DNA of 64,000 nucleotides from Agapanthus africanus (Eukaryota; Streptophyta; Magnoliopsida; Asparagales; Amaryllidaceae). This document shows, piece by piece, positions 22,039-34,690 of the stretch. The translations under genes were made by a program, and so were the position numbers. The stretch is taken from contig JASDDO010000018.1 of assembly GCA_030015575.1 (NCBI GenBank), positions 382,225,908 through 382,289,907 on the forward strand, in the 5' to 3' direction. The notes under the pieces were generated by a model that was given only the letters and a program-made list of their open reading frames with translations, had not been told where the DNA came from and ran no database searches. Position 1 is the stretch's first letter; each line of letters opens with the position of its first letter.

Positions 22039-23552
22039 TGCTATGTCACGTACACTTTAGATCATATTATCTTTTATTGATAGAATCAGTTAACCACTAA
22101 ACCGATAAAATATTGTGATTTCTCTCTTATGTTAGTATAAGACATGATATTTATTACTTAGACATTCATGCATTCATATTTTCACGTTATCGCGCAGTAT
22201 TATGGGCATATACCGACACTTATCATATACTTACTCATGATTTTGAGATTTGGATTTCTATGAGATTTCTGGATTTTTGGGTAAAACCGCAAAAATATAT
22301 AAAAAAAACTTCTCTCTCTCTCCTCTTCTCTTTTCAAGATAAGATGCGGTTTTCTCGTGATGTATGTTTCGTCCACCATGAGATTTCATGTTTTCTGATG
22401 GATTTCGAGACCCGATTCGAGGAGTGGATGAACCGTCTCGGGTACATGGTGGGCCCGGTATGGTACCCCGGGGCAAGAAGATCGAGTTGTAGACGATGAG
22501 CCTGGCAGGGGAAGGCTACCTACCGGTGATGTCTGGCGCAGCGGATATCCGGAGGATACCGACCGTTGTCGTGAGATTTGATGATATGGGTCGATCCGGA
22601 CTGACGGAGTCCGAGATATTGAGACTTGAGATTACATGTGTTGTGTCGATGCTTGACACGGATTTCCATGAATTTCATTGTTGAGATTTCAGATTCTTAT
22701 ACATATATATCTGGATTTCAGGATTTGTTACTTACATTCATGGTGCATGCATTTCATTTCATATGACATAGCATTATATGAGGCACTGACACGAGCACGG
22801 AGTATCTGCACTTACACGTAGTTTTATCCTGCTATTACTAGATGATTGGGATATAATAGTGTATTATTATGACCTAGGATAGCGTCGTGCATTCGATTTC
22901 TTTTCGTAGATGTCTTCTACTCACGAGTTGGCAACTCACCCCCGTTGTGCCAAATTTTATTACAGGTTCGATGTACAGGTTTCCGTGGCAGCTTGTTGGC
23001 ACATCTTTTCTTCAGGGTGATTTGCACGGTAGGTTGGTTCACTTGTATCCGAACCACCATTGTACTTTTATTCATTCATTTGTATCTAGTAAGCTCCATC
23101 AACCATATTTGTATTACTTGATAAGTTTATTGGACCAGTCTTTTATTTCGACCTTAGAGTCGCGCATGTATTATTCTGATCTGGTGGTTTTGTTTTCTTT
23201 TGAGTTTTGAGCCTCGCCCTTTGGCGTTGTATATTATTGTGCTTGTTGTGGTTGTTTCCGCCTGTTGGCGTTGAGTTAGCTCCCGTTTAGGGATGCTTTT
23301 TATTGTTGTTTATGTATATTATACTTGTTGTACCCGTTTGGGGACCAGTTTTTATAGAGGAGACTCTGCCGAAATTTTTGGGAAAATTTGCTGATGTTTT
23401 AAACTTGTTCCTTCATATTTTCTTTTACTGCTTCTTCTTCTTTTTCATGGTTAAGATTTCTGGGCTTCGGCTTACTTAGGTTACGTGGCGCCTCTAGACG
23501 CTTCGTAATCTAAGTGCCGGTCACATTCCGTACTTTCGGTTCGTGACAAAGT

Positions 23553-23564
23553 TGGTATCAGAGC
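23553..23564 (+). other. tRNA-Met primer site, inner LARD
   Basis: TGGTATCAGAGC, 4 bp after the LTR end, is the canonical plant initiator tRNA-Met complement. Confidence 0.9.
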
Positions 23565-25340
23565 GCTAGGTTTAACCCTGTATAAGTCTAGGTGACCCTT
23601 AGTTGATGGAGTAGGCGATTTAGGTAGAGTAACGTACCGTGGGTATGGTCCGCGGCATACTTACGATACGCTACTCTGCTTAAGGAGCCTTAGGATGTAC
23701 ATTGCTTGCACCGTATTTCATTCGTTCCTTTGATCTATCTTCGTCGATATCGGATGGTGGTTTCTGTTACCACGGGCAGAGGGAGCTGCGGCTCGAATGC
23801 GATAACTATTAGAGTATTGGTTATTCTTAAGGATTGAAGCATTGCTTAGCGTGCGGACGAAGGGTATTCATATGTCGTCCGGATGAAGTTAAAGGGTTCG
23901 AACGATTATCAGGAAACCATTTTCCCAAGTTTAAAGTATTCGGAAGAACATGCAGGTATTTCGATGGACCCTCTAGAAGAAGGAAACCCTAACTCGACAT
24001 AATGACCACGAGAACGCCCTTGAACCTTAGGGTTTACGGCAGTTCCGCGGTGCCATTAGCAAGGCTTGGGTTTGCCCTTCTACGGCTGGATCATCGATGC
24101 TGGGGTATGTACCGGATATTTTTAAACTGTACTTGAGTGTTGAGCTCTCGGGGAATTATGGGATTTTGATGGATCGATCGAAAAGTTTAATGTAGTCCGG
24201 ATATCAAGTGAAGGGATCGACTATGTGGGAGACTTTAGACATGAGTATTGCCGTTGGTAGCGCAGTCAGCACACCTATGAAAGAACGAGTTCGAAGCAGT
24301 CGACATCAGAGGAAAGAGGCGCACATTGACGATAGTGTTTACAATTGTGATTTAGTGATTTGAATTTCATATTTTCATTGATTGGATTTTTGTATTTTGA
24401 GGATTTTGTTCTACGATTGGTATTTCATATGTGTACCTTCATTCTATTTGTGTTTCATATATCAGTGGTATTGATGTTGTTTAGTACACACCCAGTACAC
24501 TTGATTTGGTTTTATATATATTTTGGGATTTTTGATTGATTTCGTGCATAGGGTTACACATGATTTTTACATATGTTTCGACCTAGTTTTCATGCATTTT
24601 TGTACTGTGATTTCGATTTTGATATTCAATGTATGTTTTTGTGCACCATGTGCACCTGATTAGGATTCTTGTGCATACTTGGCGCACTTGATGCGATTTT
24701 GTGCACACCAGATGCACTAAATCGGGGTTTTATGCAGATTAGATGCACCTGATATTGTGTCGTGCACGCCCGTTGCACTTGACAGATGTTTTTGATGCAC
24801 ACCTGTTGCACTTAGTTTTGTTTTGTGGGTATTCATGGTATCTGTAATTGGTTTCGATTTCAGTGCGCACCGGACGCACATGACATTTTATTGATGTGAT
24901 TGGGATTGATTTTAGTTTGAGCAGTATGTTTTCCTAATTATTATTATTGATTTAGTAACCAGGCGGGACGTGTATGTTAAATAAACGATATATATATATA
25001 GTTATTTTTTTAAAATTAAACGTCCGCTACTTATACCGTGACACGTGCATTGCACGGCGATTTTCAAGAGGGGTTTTTGTATGCTTCTTTATTATGAGGG
25101 TTAGGCGATTTTACTAGGATGCGAACTATATATAAGTTATAGATTGATGTATATTATGATGGTTTTCATATTGAGTTTTGATATTTTATTCTCGTCATAA
25201 CTCCGATGATTGCGTTATGCTTGACGGGGTTGATTTTTGTTATGTATTGATGATTTCGGAGCCCCGACGATTTGAATGTTTTGCTAAACGTTTTAGTATT
25301 TGGAGGGGGAGTTTTAATTTAAATTCGGGGACCGAATTTC

Positions 25341-25355
25341 TTAAAGGGGGAAGAT
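25341..25355 (+). other. Polypurine tract, inner LARD
   Basis: TTAAAGGGGGAAGAT lies directly before the 3' LTR start at 25356. The outer LARD has the matching tract at about 34678-34690. Confidence 0.85.
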
Positions 25356-28300
25356 TGTAACGTTTTAAAAATAATTAAATAAATAATTAAATGAATAATT
25401 AAATGAATAAAATTGTTTAAGTGAATTTTATGATTTTCGGTAAAGTAAAATGTATTTTTCGTAAAATCAAACCGTGATTGTTTTTCATTATAATTTTAAA
25501 AATATCCATTTTAATTATGAAATTAATAGTAAATGGTGTTTATTTATCCACTTATAAATTTTTAGTTTAATAAAATATTTTTCCTAAATTAATTATTTTA
25601 AATATTAACATAAGCTTTATTTTTACACTAAATTAGTGTAAATTACAAATTTAAATGGTTTTAATTTGTAAAAATGAACCATGGCATATTATAAATTAGT
25701 GTGTATCATGCAAAGTTTATTTGCAAATTTTTCCTATTTTCTAGAGTTTTCTTGAGTTGCTATAGTAAATAAATAAATAAATAATTAAATAAAGCATGAA
25801 AAGACTTTTATTGATGTTTCTTCTCTTGAAACTTCTACACACTTTTTCCACTCTCTTCTTTCTCTCCCTCACCTCTCTAGGGATGGCCACAAACCCCCCA
25901 TGGCTGCCCCCCCCCCCATTTCCCACCTCATTTTTATTCAAAATTCATTAAAAACACATCAAAAATTCAATTAAAATTCCACAAAATCCTATTTATTCCA
26001 TACTCTTTATTCCTTGCTCATTTTTATATGAAATTTGGAGATGGAAAGCATGCATTTTGGAGGCTCATTTCTTGTTTGGATTTCACATTTTGAAGGTATA
26101 ATTTTCTTTCTTTTGATTTATTGTTATTAGATGTTCATATTAAGCTTAATTAGATTTAATGAATTAATTCTATGTTCTTTTTTTAAAACGCAAGCTAGGG
26201 TTCTAAATTCAAGTTATGATTTTTAATAATTAATTAGGGTTATAGTAGTTAGTTTAACACTTTTAGTATTAGGAATCTTGCATGGTTATTGTTTAACAAA
26301 TTGTTATTCAAAAATTGTTTTAAATTAGGAATTTAGTTAACTAGGTTTTTGCAAAATGTGGTTGTAGTTAATATAAAATTCTAATTTGGGTTGTTATCAT
26401 TGGATTATAGTTTTAGTGGAAATATTAGCATGTTAATGGAAAGAAAAACTTAGTTTGATTGCTAGTTTCTATGGTTAATTGATAAATTGTGATAAAAATT
26501 GCTAATTTTGTAAACTAGATTTTAGAAATTCCTATATAAATGAGATTAAAAATATAATTATGGTTTCATTATATCATTATCATCATGAATTGTGGTTTAA
26601 GTCATTAATTTATGCAAAATCATGTTTTGTGGTGGAATTGTGGTATTTTGCTTGAAAAATGTTGAAAATTGTTAAAGGGTGCAAACTAGAAATTTCAAAT
26701 TTATACAAAATTGTGTAATAAAAATATAGTAATGGTTTGTATAGTCTAGTAATACTATTTAATGAGTTTTATGACCATTGGTTTCATTTAAATGTCAAGT
26801 TTTGATGAAAAACGGTAAATTGGCATTTTCGGGTTTTTCGAAAACGGACGATTTGATTGATTTTAGGGTTTTGATGGATTAAATCATGTTTTATATTATA
26901 AGTAACGAGTTTTCTAAACTACAAGCTGTTTGTTGATGTTTATCTCGATCCATCGGAGTTTGTACGCCGATATCGAGCTGTATTTGGTTCTTTTGCGTGG
27001 ACGGGACATAGCTTTTAACCTATGCTTGTTCCTTGTATCGTTTGACTTTTGTATGTGATTCGGTTTACGATGCTATTTATATGTTTGCGTTTAGGTACCC
27101 TTCAAGTGGACTGCGGACGATGAAGAGGAGAATGGCGACACTGTCTTCGGCAGACATGGACCAGGTGAGTAGATGCATATCTACGGGGGGAAGTCGGGTG
27201 GATGGCGTTTAGCACCCCCGCAACGTAGAATAGGAATAGTGCTTATTGACATTAGGAAACCAGATGTGACCCTAGATTCTTAATCAGTAGGACCCTAGTA
27301 TTGACCCTAGGCTGGACTAGACTGATTTAGGAAAACCATATCAGAGGATGAGTACCTTAGAAGAGGTTCGTAGGTTTCAGATAGAAACACACACACGCAC
27401 ACACTGAAACTCGACATGGGGTATACGTGTGTGTGTGTATATATAAAACTAGGTATAGGTGTATATATATATATACAACACGTATATGGGATTGATTGAT
27501 GTGATATGATACACGGGAATGAAACGGCATAACTGGGCTTAATGCCGTGATTCTTGACTATACAGTCGTATTAAAGTGTTAGCGAATCATTAGAGAATGA
27601 GATAATGAACATGTATACTTAAATTATAAGGGGTAGTGATGATATTGAGGAACTTGGGACTCTAAAATAGTACCCGGACTGTAACTTGTGATTGATCACG
27701 ATATGGGATATGTATGACTTGATTACGACATCATATAGGTGTGACCTGATGTCGATATCGTATAGATGTGACTTGATGACGATAAGATATCGGTATAATT
27801 TAATCATAATATGACACATGTGACATGATATTTCTGAGGATAAACTAAGGATTATTCTATGATGGCAATGATATACGATTGATGTATGCGATTATAGTTT
27901 AGAACCTTGATCATGAGATGTGTTGATGATGACATTATACGAATGATGAGACACCTAGGAGATACTTGACCCGTACCCCGATATTGGGATGCCGTACGAT
28001 GGATTTTACCGTACGAGGCCTAGATATGATGATTGATCCGCACTCTTGGTTCGAGGAAGCCGTACTACGTACGTGACGCTTTTGAGGCTGGATCGCCGAC
28101 TATTAGAGATATTGGTTCAGACCTTAGGTAGATGCTTGTTTCTTATTGACTAGTTTCTTAGGTTAGTTCCTTAGGATATTAGATGGACACTAGTTTAGGT
28201 TCGACTCACATAGTGGTAGTTGTACTCGTATTTCGCAGAGGAGTGGATAATGCACATCTGTATTTACATTCATACTGTAATCATCATGGTGCATGTTCTT

Positions 28301-29926
28301 ACATATGTTGCTATAATCAGTATAAACCTTACCTGTTAGGACACCAGCACCATTACCGATGATGCGCATATTCCACGCACACTTATTTGCCGGCTCACAC
28401 ACATCATCATCGGTAATTGCTATGTCACGTACACTTTAGATCATATTATCTTTTATTGATAGAATCAGTTAACCACTAAACCGATAAAATATTGTGATTT
28501 CTCTCTTATGTTAGTATAAGACATGATATTTATTACTTAGACATTCATGCATTCATATTTTCATGTTATCGCGCAGTATTATGGGCATATACCGACACTT
28601 ATCATATACTTACTCATGATTTTGAGATTTGGATTTTTATGAGATTTCTGGATTTTTGGGGAAAACCGAAAAAATATATAAAAAAAAACTTCTCTCTCTC
28701 CTCTTCTCTTTTCAAGATAAGATGCGGTTTTCTCGTGATGTATGTGTCGTCCACCATGAGATTTCATGTTTTCTGATGGATTTCGAGACCCGATTCGAGG
28801 AGTGGATGAACCGTCTCGGGTACATGGTGGGCCCGGTATGGTACCCCGGGGCAAGAAGATCGAGTTGTAGACGATGAGCCTGGCAGGGGAAGGCTACCTA
28901 CCGGTGATGTCTGGCGCGGGGGATATCCGGAGGATACTGACCGTTGTCGTGAGATTTGATGATATGGGCCGATCCGGACTGACGGAGCCCGAGATATTGA
29001 GACTTGAGATTACATGTGTTGTGTCGATACTTGACACGGATTTCCATGGATTACATTGTTGAGATTTCAGATTCTTATACGTATATATCTGGATTTCAGG
29101 ATTTTTTACTTACATTCATGGTGCATGCATTTCATTTCATATGACATAGCATTATATGAGGCACTGACACGAGCACGGAGTATCTGCACTTACACGTAGT
29201 TTTACCCTGCTATTACTAGATGATTGGGATATAATAGTGTATTATTATGACCTAGGATAGCGCCGTGCATTCGATTTTTTTTCGTAGATGTCTTCTACTC
29301 ACGAGTTGGCAACTCACCCCCGTTGTGCCAAATTTTATTACAGGTTCGGTGTACAGGTTTCCGTGGCAGCTTGTTGGCACATCTTTTCTTCAGGGTGATT
29401 TGCACGGTAGATCGGTTCACTTGTATCCGAACCACCATTGTACTTTTATTCATTCATTTGTATCTAGTAAGCTCCATCAACCATATTTGTATTACTTGAT
29501 AAGTTTATTGAACCAGTCTTTTATTTCGACCTTAGAGTCGCGCATGTATTATTCTGATCTGGTGGTTTTGTTTTCTTTTGAGTTTTGAGCCTCGCCCTTT
29601 GGCGTTGTATATTATTGTGCTTGTTGTGGTTGTTTCCGCCTGTTGGCGTTGAGTTAGCTCCCGTTTGGGGATGCTTTTTATTGTTGTTTATGTATATTAT
29701 ACTTGTTGTACCCGTTTGGGGGCCAGTTTTTATAGAGGAGACTCTGCCGAAATTTTTGGGAAAGTTTGCTGATGTTTTAAACTTGTTCCTTCATGTTTTC
29801 TTTTACTGCTTCTTCTTCTTTTTCATGGTTAAGATTTCTGGGCTTCGGCTTACTTAGGTTACGTGGCGCCTCTAGACGCTTCGTAATCTAAGTGCCGGTC
29901 ACGTTCCGTACTTTCGGGTCGTGACA
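25356..29926 (+). repeat. Inner LARD 3' LTR (4571 bp)
   Basis: Nearly identical to 18985-23548. It carries the exon-like block 27095-27164, the hairpin 28352-28417, and GAGTTGGCAACTC at 29303-29315. Confidence 0.94.
28352..28417 (+). other. Covarying hairpin, inner LARD 3' LTR
   Basis: Same arms as 21973-22038: 28352-28364 and 28405-28417, 40-nt loop. Confidence 0.85.
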
Positions 29927-30840
29927 ATAGCTGACACTGATTCATGTTGATTACATTGATCATACCTCATATTTAGGATATGTTGCTACCTTAGGCACTG
30001 GCACGAGCACTTGGTACTACACTTATGTATAGATGTTTACCCTTGCCACCTTATCATGCTTCAGACCTATTCATATTGAGGATATATTATTACTGATCGT
30101 TTAACCTAGGATTGAGTCATACATATGATTTCTGCTCTGTGATGTTTTCTACTCACGAGTTGGCAACTCACCCTCGTTGTGCCACAGTTTCTTGCAGGTT
30201 TTTCCGTACAGGTTTCGTTACGGTTTTGTTGGCACATTACTTCCTTCCGGGTGATTGCTTTGGTAGGTGGGTTCACTCACATCGTGACCACCATTGTACT
30301 TATTTATTTTCAGTTGTATCTAGTAAAATTCTATCAACCAGACTTGTATATTTATTTCAGACATAGAAATCAGTGTATTATTCTTTCGACCTTAGAGTCG
30401 CGCGTTGTAGTATTATGGTTTTCTTGATGATTTTGAGTTTCCTTTTGAGTTTTGATACTCGCCCTTCAGCGTTGTATATTATATTGCTTGCGTGGTTGTG
30501 ACCGTCGATTGACGAAGAGCTAGCTCCCGCTTGGGGATGCCTTTTATCATTGATGTATCTATTATTCATGTTGTACCCCGTTCAGGGCCAGTATTTACAA
30601 AGGAAACTCTGCCGAAATTTTCAGAAAAGACTTGAGGATTTAAAAATGCATATTCGGCTTACTTATTTAAAAACCTTGTTTTTAAAACATATTTTCTTCA
30701 CTTCTTTAAAACTAGTTTTCCTTCATTTATTATTTAAAATGGTTTTAGATTTCTGGGCTTTTGGCTTACTTGAATTAAATGAGGTCCTATAGATTTCATA
30801 TGATTCAAGAGCCAGTCACGTGCTTTTTCGGGTTATGACA
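29927..30840 (+). repeat. Outer LARD 5' LTR, second part
   Basis: Begins with the ATAGC target copy (29927-29931) and aligns with 38284-39200. It contains GAGTTGGCAACTC at 30157-30169 and ends GGTTATGACA at 30840. Confidence 0.92.
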
Positions 30841-33800
30841 AAGTTGGTATCAAAGTGCTAGGTTAAGCTTGGTTCGAGTCTATGTTTTACTATGCGGAGC
30901 CTAGACCGTTTGTATATATTCGGAACTTAGGCTTGACCTTACGGAACTTAGACTTAGTCGAGGGGGTATTAGACCCGAACTTTCTTCGCATAGGTTGACT
31001 TTGGTTGATGGAGTAGGTGACTTCAGTAGGGTGACGTACCGTGGGTATGTTCCGCGGCATACTTACGATACGCTACTCTGCTTAAGGAGCCTTAGGATGT
31101 ACATTTCCTTACACAGTATTATATTCATTCATATAATCTATCCTCATCGATGTTGGTTATGATTTTGCTGCCACGATTACACAGGCAGAGAAAGCTGTGG
31201 CTAAAATTGCGTCAGCATGAGCTCGTCACAGATGAGGACTGACCAGGGCGTGATTCCAGGGACATACGATTGCATAGAGGCGTAGTTTTATTGTGTTTTC
31301 GCGTCATGAGCGTTTGACGGATCGCTTTTACGAGGTTTCTCGGACGTGCAGACCAGCACCAGAAGATTAAGCCACTGATAGAGACCAGCCAGAATGTGAT
31401 GACCATTGATGTATCGCTTATTCGTGATGATTGAGGCACTGTTCAGCGTGCAGACGAATGAGCCAGTTGTTGCTGCGAACGACGCGGTATTGCCCCAGAT
31501 GTTGGAGCTATTGCAGTACGAGTTGTACTTAGAGATATGATAGAAGGTCGCTAGTCACCCGAGGATGAATGACTAGGACATGTGGTTCGTTCTCTTACCC
31601 CGATGTGAGGTCATCAGATAGATTGATTCCAGCTAGAGACGACTTCACGCAGGTACGTTGAGAGTCGATGGAGATGATCGAATGTCAGGAGCCCATTTTC
31701 CAAGTTTAAAGTATTCAGAGACAAATGCAAGTAATGCTATGGACCCTCTAGAAGAATGAAACCCTAACTTGACGTAATGACCATGGAACGCCTTTGAAAC
31801 TTAGGATTTGCGGTAATTTAGCGGTACCATTTGTGAGGCTTGGGTTTGCCCTTCTATGGTTGGTCCACAGGTGCTGTGGCATGTACCGGAGTACTATTAA
31901 ACTGTACCCAAGATGTTTAGCTCTTGGGGGAATTATAGAGCCTTGACAAATCGATCGAATGGTTCGACATCGTTCGGATATCATGTGATGGGATGCATTG
32001 CTTGGGAGACTCAAGATACGAGTATAGCCGTTGGAGCACAGTCCATGCAGCCACGAAGAGACGAGTCCGAAGCAGTCGACATTAGAGAAAAAGCGGAGTA
32101 AGAGGTTCGTACGAGATCTTGATGAGATGACGTTCCACTCCGCCAACATCAGAGATACGATACGTGTGCCGAGGCATTGATTAATGATATATCTTCCAGA
32201 AGGAGTCGCGATGAGAATGCAGCCGTTCTGGAACAAGAAACATATATAGTATAGGGTGGTAACTTCCGGGAAATTCGGTAGAAACGAGATTTGAGAAAGA
32301 CCTCAACAGGACCTTTCTGGAATACTATACGAGAAGACTTAGACCTAGGAGCGGTCATATTGCGCACACCCAGCGGGCCAGAGTTCGGCATCGTCGACGA
32401 GATAGTTGGCCAGAGATCTGTAGAGGATGTGCCAGAGCGGGATTGTTTCCGTCGTCATTCCGTATTGGGCCGTTGAGCCGAGGAGCTATATATCTAGCAA
32501 TGCACAGTGAGAGACAAGAGCATAAAAGCACCAGGCGCCAGACCATGAACAGGAGGCAAGTAGATATCTTACTCTGCTAGCGTTGGATGCACTAACACCT
32601 TCTCGATTTTGAAGGAGGAACTATCGATGACGGTATTTATGATTTGTGATTTGGTGATTCGATTATCACGTATCCGTCACCTTGGATTTTGGTATTTTGG
32701 GTGATCTATTCGCATGATTTAGTCTTGATGACTGAGTTTCATGATATTTGTTTTCGTGCACCATGGTTGCACCTACTGGGTGTTCATATTTTGTGCATAG
32801 TTATTACCCTTGAGATATGCTTTATACACCGTTGCGTTGATTTATGATTTATGCACAGTGATTGCACTTAATATCGATTTATGCCTTGGTCGCACATGTT
32901 TATGATTTCATGGATTTCATACAGTTGGGTATATTTTGTGCACATGGTATGCACACGATTTGGTTTTTGCACTCGGTATAGCTTATATGTGCTTGTAGTG
33001 CATTGATATGTGTTTTGTGCACGCAGTTGCATACGTTTATGATTTTTACACCTTGGTACATTCGGTGTTGCTATTTACGCATTTGAGTTATTATATTGGT
33101 ATTTTGTGCACTAGATGCACTGGATTGGTATTTCGTGCACAGTATGCACTGTATTGGTATTTTGTGCACTAGATGCACTGGATTTGTATTTTGTGCGCAG
33201 GATGCACTGTATTTGTATTTCTTGCACAGAATGCACCAGATTTGTGTTCCGTGCAGTTGTTGCACTAGATTTTCGTTTCGTGCGTTTGTCGCGCAAGATT
33301 TATGTTTCGTGCATTTGTTGCACCAGATTTATGTTTCGTGCATTTGTTGCACCAGATTTATATTTCGTGCGTTTGTTGCACTGGGTTTACATTTTGTGCA
33401 CCACGGATGCACCTAACTTCGGTTTGATGTCATTTGATATGTTGATTTTGCTTTCATGCCTATGTTATGCATGTGATTTGACTTATGCTTTCGGCATAGT
33501 TTTCATGCACTTTTAGTGTTTTGATTTGATTTGTGCACGCTGATGCACATGCTTGTGAAATTATATACCGCGGTATACCTGATTTGGTTTGAGCTTTATT
33601 GTATACCATCGATTTTGATTCTGATATTGATGTTGATTTCGTGCACTCTGTGCATTTGATTTGGATTCTTGCGCATATTTGGCGCGCTTGGATTGGATTT
33701 TGCGCATGTTCGGCGCTTGATATTGGATTTCGTGATTTCATGCATGTTGGATGCGCATGATTTAGGTTTTATTCATGCATGATGGTGCACCAGATTTGGA

Positions 33801-34690
33801 TTTTCGCACATGTTGGGCGCATGTTATGAGATGCGATTTTGGTGCATAACAGATGCACTAAATCGAGATTCTTCGTGCATATCAGATGCACCTGATTTTG
33901 CTGTCAGGCACACACGTTCTCTCTGACAGGTGTTTCGTGCACACCCGTTGCACTTAGATGTTGTTTCTGTGCACATGTATGGCATATATGGATTTTGATT
34001 TCCGTGTGCACCAGACGCACGTAGCATTCATATGCACATTTTGGGACTTATTTCTTATGGAGCAGTACGTTTTTATGATATTTTCTATTTGTTTTCGTAC
34101 TGAGCGGGACTAGTCAGAGGACAGTACCTGAATATATTTTGTATGCATTGATAGTTATCGAAGGGATTTCCAAAAAAGGGAGCTATAGTTTCAGTATTTA
34201 CCTACGTATCTAATATGACACGAAACGTTTAAAACAAGGAAACCCTTCTAAATTGTTTTCAAAACGGCGGAACGTACATATTAAACAAAGGATAAGTATA
34301 TTTATTGTTATTTTCTTACAATAGACGTTCGCCACTATGCCGCGATACGCGCATCGCACAGCAACATGAAAGGTTTGGCATGCATTTCTTTCAGATGTTT
34401 ACATGTACAGATTTGATGTTTATATGTATAGTGTTGATGTATATCATATTGGTTTTCATATTGGATTTGACATTTATGTCTTCACCATGACTCCGATGAT
34501 TGCGGGATGCTTGACGGAGTTTTGATTTTGAGTTATCTGCTCATTGTTCATGCGCATGCATTGAGCTATGATGCGTTTTATGTATTGATGATTTCAGAGC
34601 CCCGACGACTTGGACTTTTTACTGAAATATTTTAATATTGGAGGGGTTTAAATTTAAATTCGGGGACCGAATTTTTGTAAGGGGGAAGAT
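30841..34690 (+). other. Outer LARD internal region, non-coding
   Basis: Primer site TGGTATCAAAGTGC at 30845-30858, one base off the usual tRNA-Met complement within the first 12. The rest has no Gag or Pol motif. Segments near 31020-31100 and 31700-31890 match the inner LARD. From about 32755 to 34030 it is rich in GTGCA/TGCAC words. The end carries a polypurine tract (AAGGGGGAAGA) before 34691. The ORF of 162 codons on the minus strand (31748-32236) shows no domain. Confidence 0.88.
33102..33400 (+). repeat. 29-bp GTGCAC minisatellite in outer LARD
   Basis: About ten units of TATTTTGTGCACTAGATGCA type. Starts at 33102, 33131, 33160, 33189 and 33218 give an exact 29-bp period, with later units more diverged. 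The overlapping 106- and 133-codon ORFs come from the repeat. Confidence 0.85.

Larger units (their letters stand above)
18985..23548 (+). repeat. Inner LARD 5' LTR (4564 bp)
   Basis: Bounded by TG and CA. It holds an AT-rich first 1.7 kb, a C9 tract near 19524, the exon-like block 20714-20783, a CA/TG-rich stretch near 21010-21090, the hairpin 21973-22038, and the palindromic word GAGTTGGCAACTC at 22925-22937 near the 3' end. Confidence 0.94.
23549..25355 (+). other. Inner LARD internal region, non-coding
   Basis: Contains the primer site TGGTATCAGAGC (23553-23564), a stretch near 23915-24120 similar to 31700-31890 of the outer element, a GTGCA-rich tract (24640-24880), and a polypurine tract at about 25342-25355. 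No ORF over 61 codons with a domain was found, so the proteins must come from another element. Confidence 0.88.
18985..29926 (+). mobile_element. Inner LARD, nested in the outer LARD 5' LTR
   Basis: A 10,942-bp element with LTRs at 18985-23548 and 25356-29926 and a short 1807-bp internal region. It starts TGTAACG and ends GTGACA. The target duplication ATAGC is at 18980-18984 and 29927-29931, and the uninterrupted target can be read at about 38287 in the outer 3' LTR. The two LTRs are nearly identical by eye, apart from a 12-bp tandem gain near 25390 and scattered substitutions, so the insertion is fairly recent. It belongs to a family related to, but distinct from, the outer LARD. Confidence 0.94.

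Noticed and set aside
31748..32236. 162-codon minus-strand ORF in the outer LARD
   Set aside because: No domain; the corresponding part of the inner LARD has no such ORF.
33096..33516. Cys-rich ORFs of 106 and 133 codons
   Set aside because: They follow the 29-bp GTGCAC minisatellite in a LARD and have no recognisable motif.
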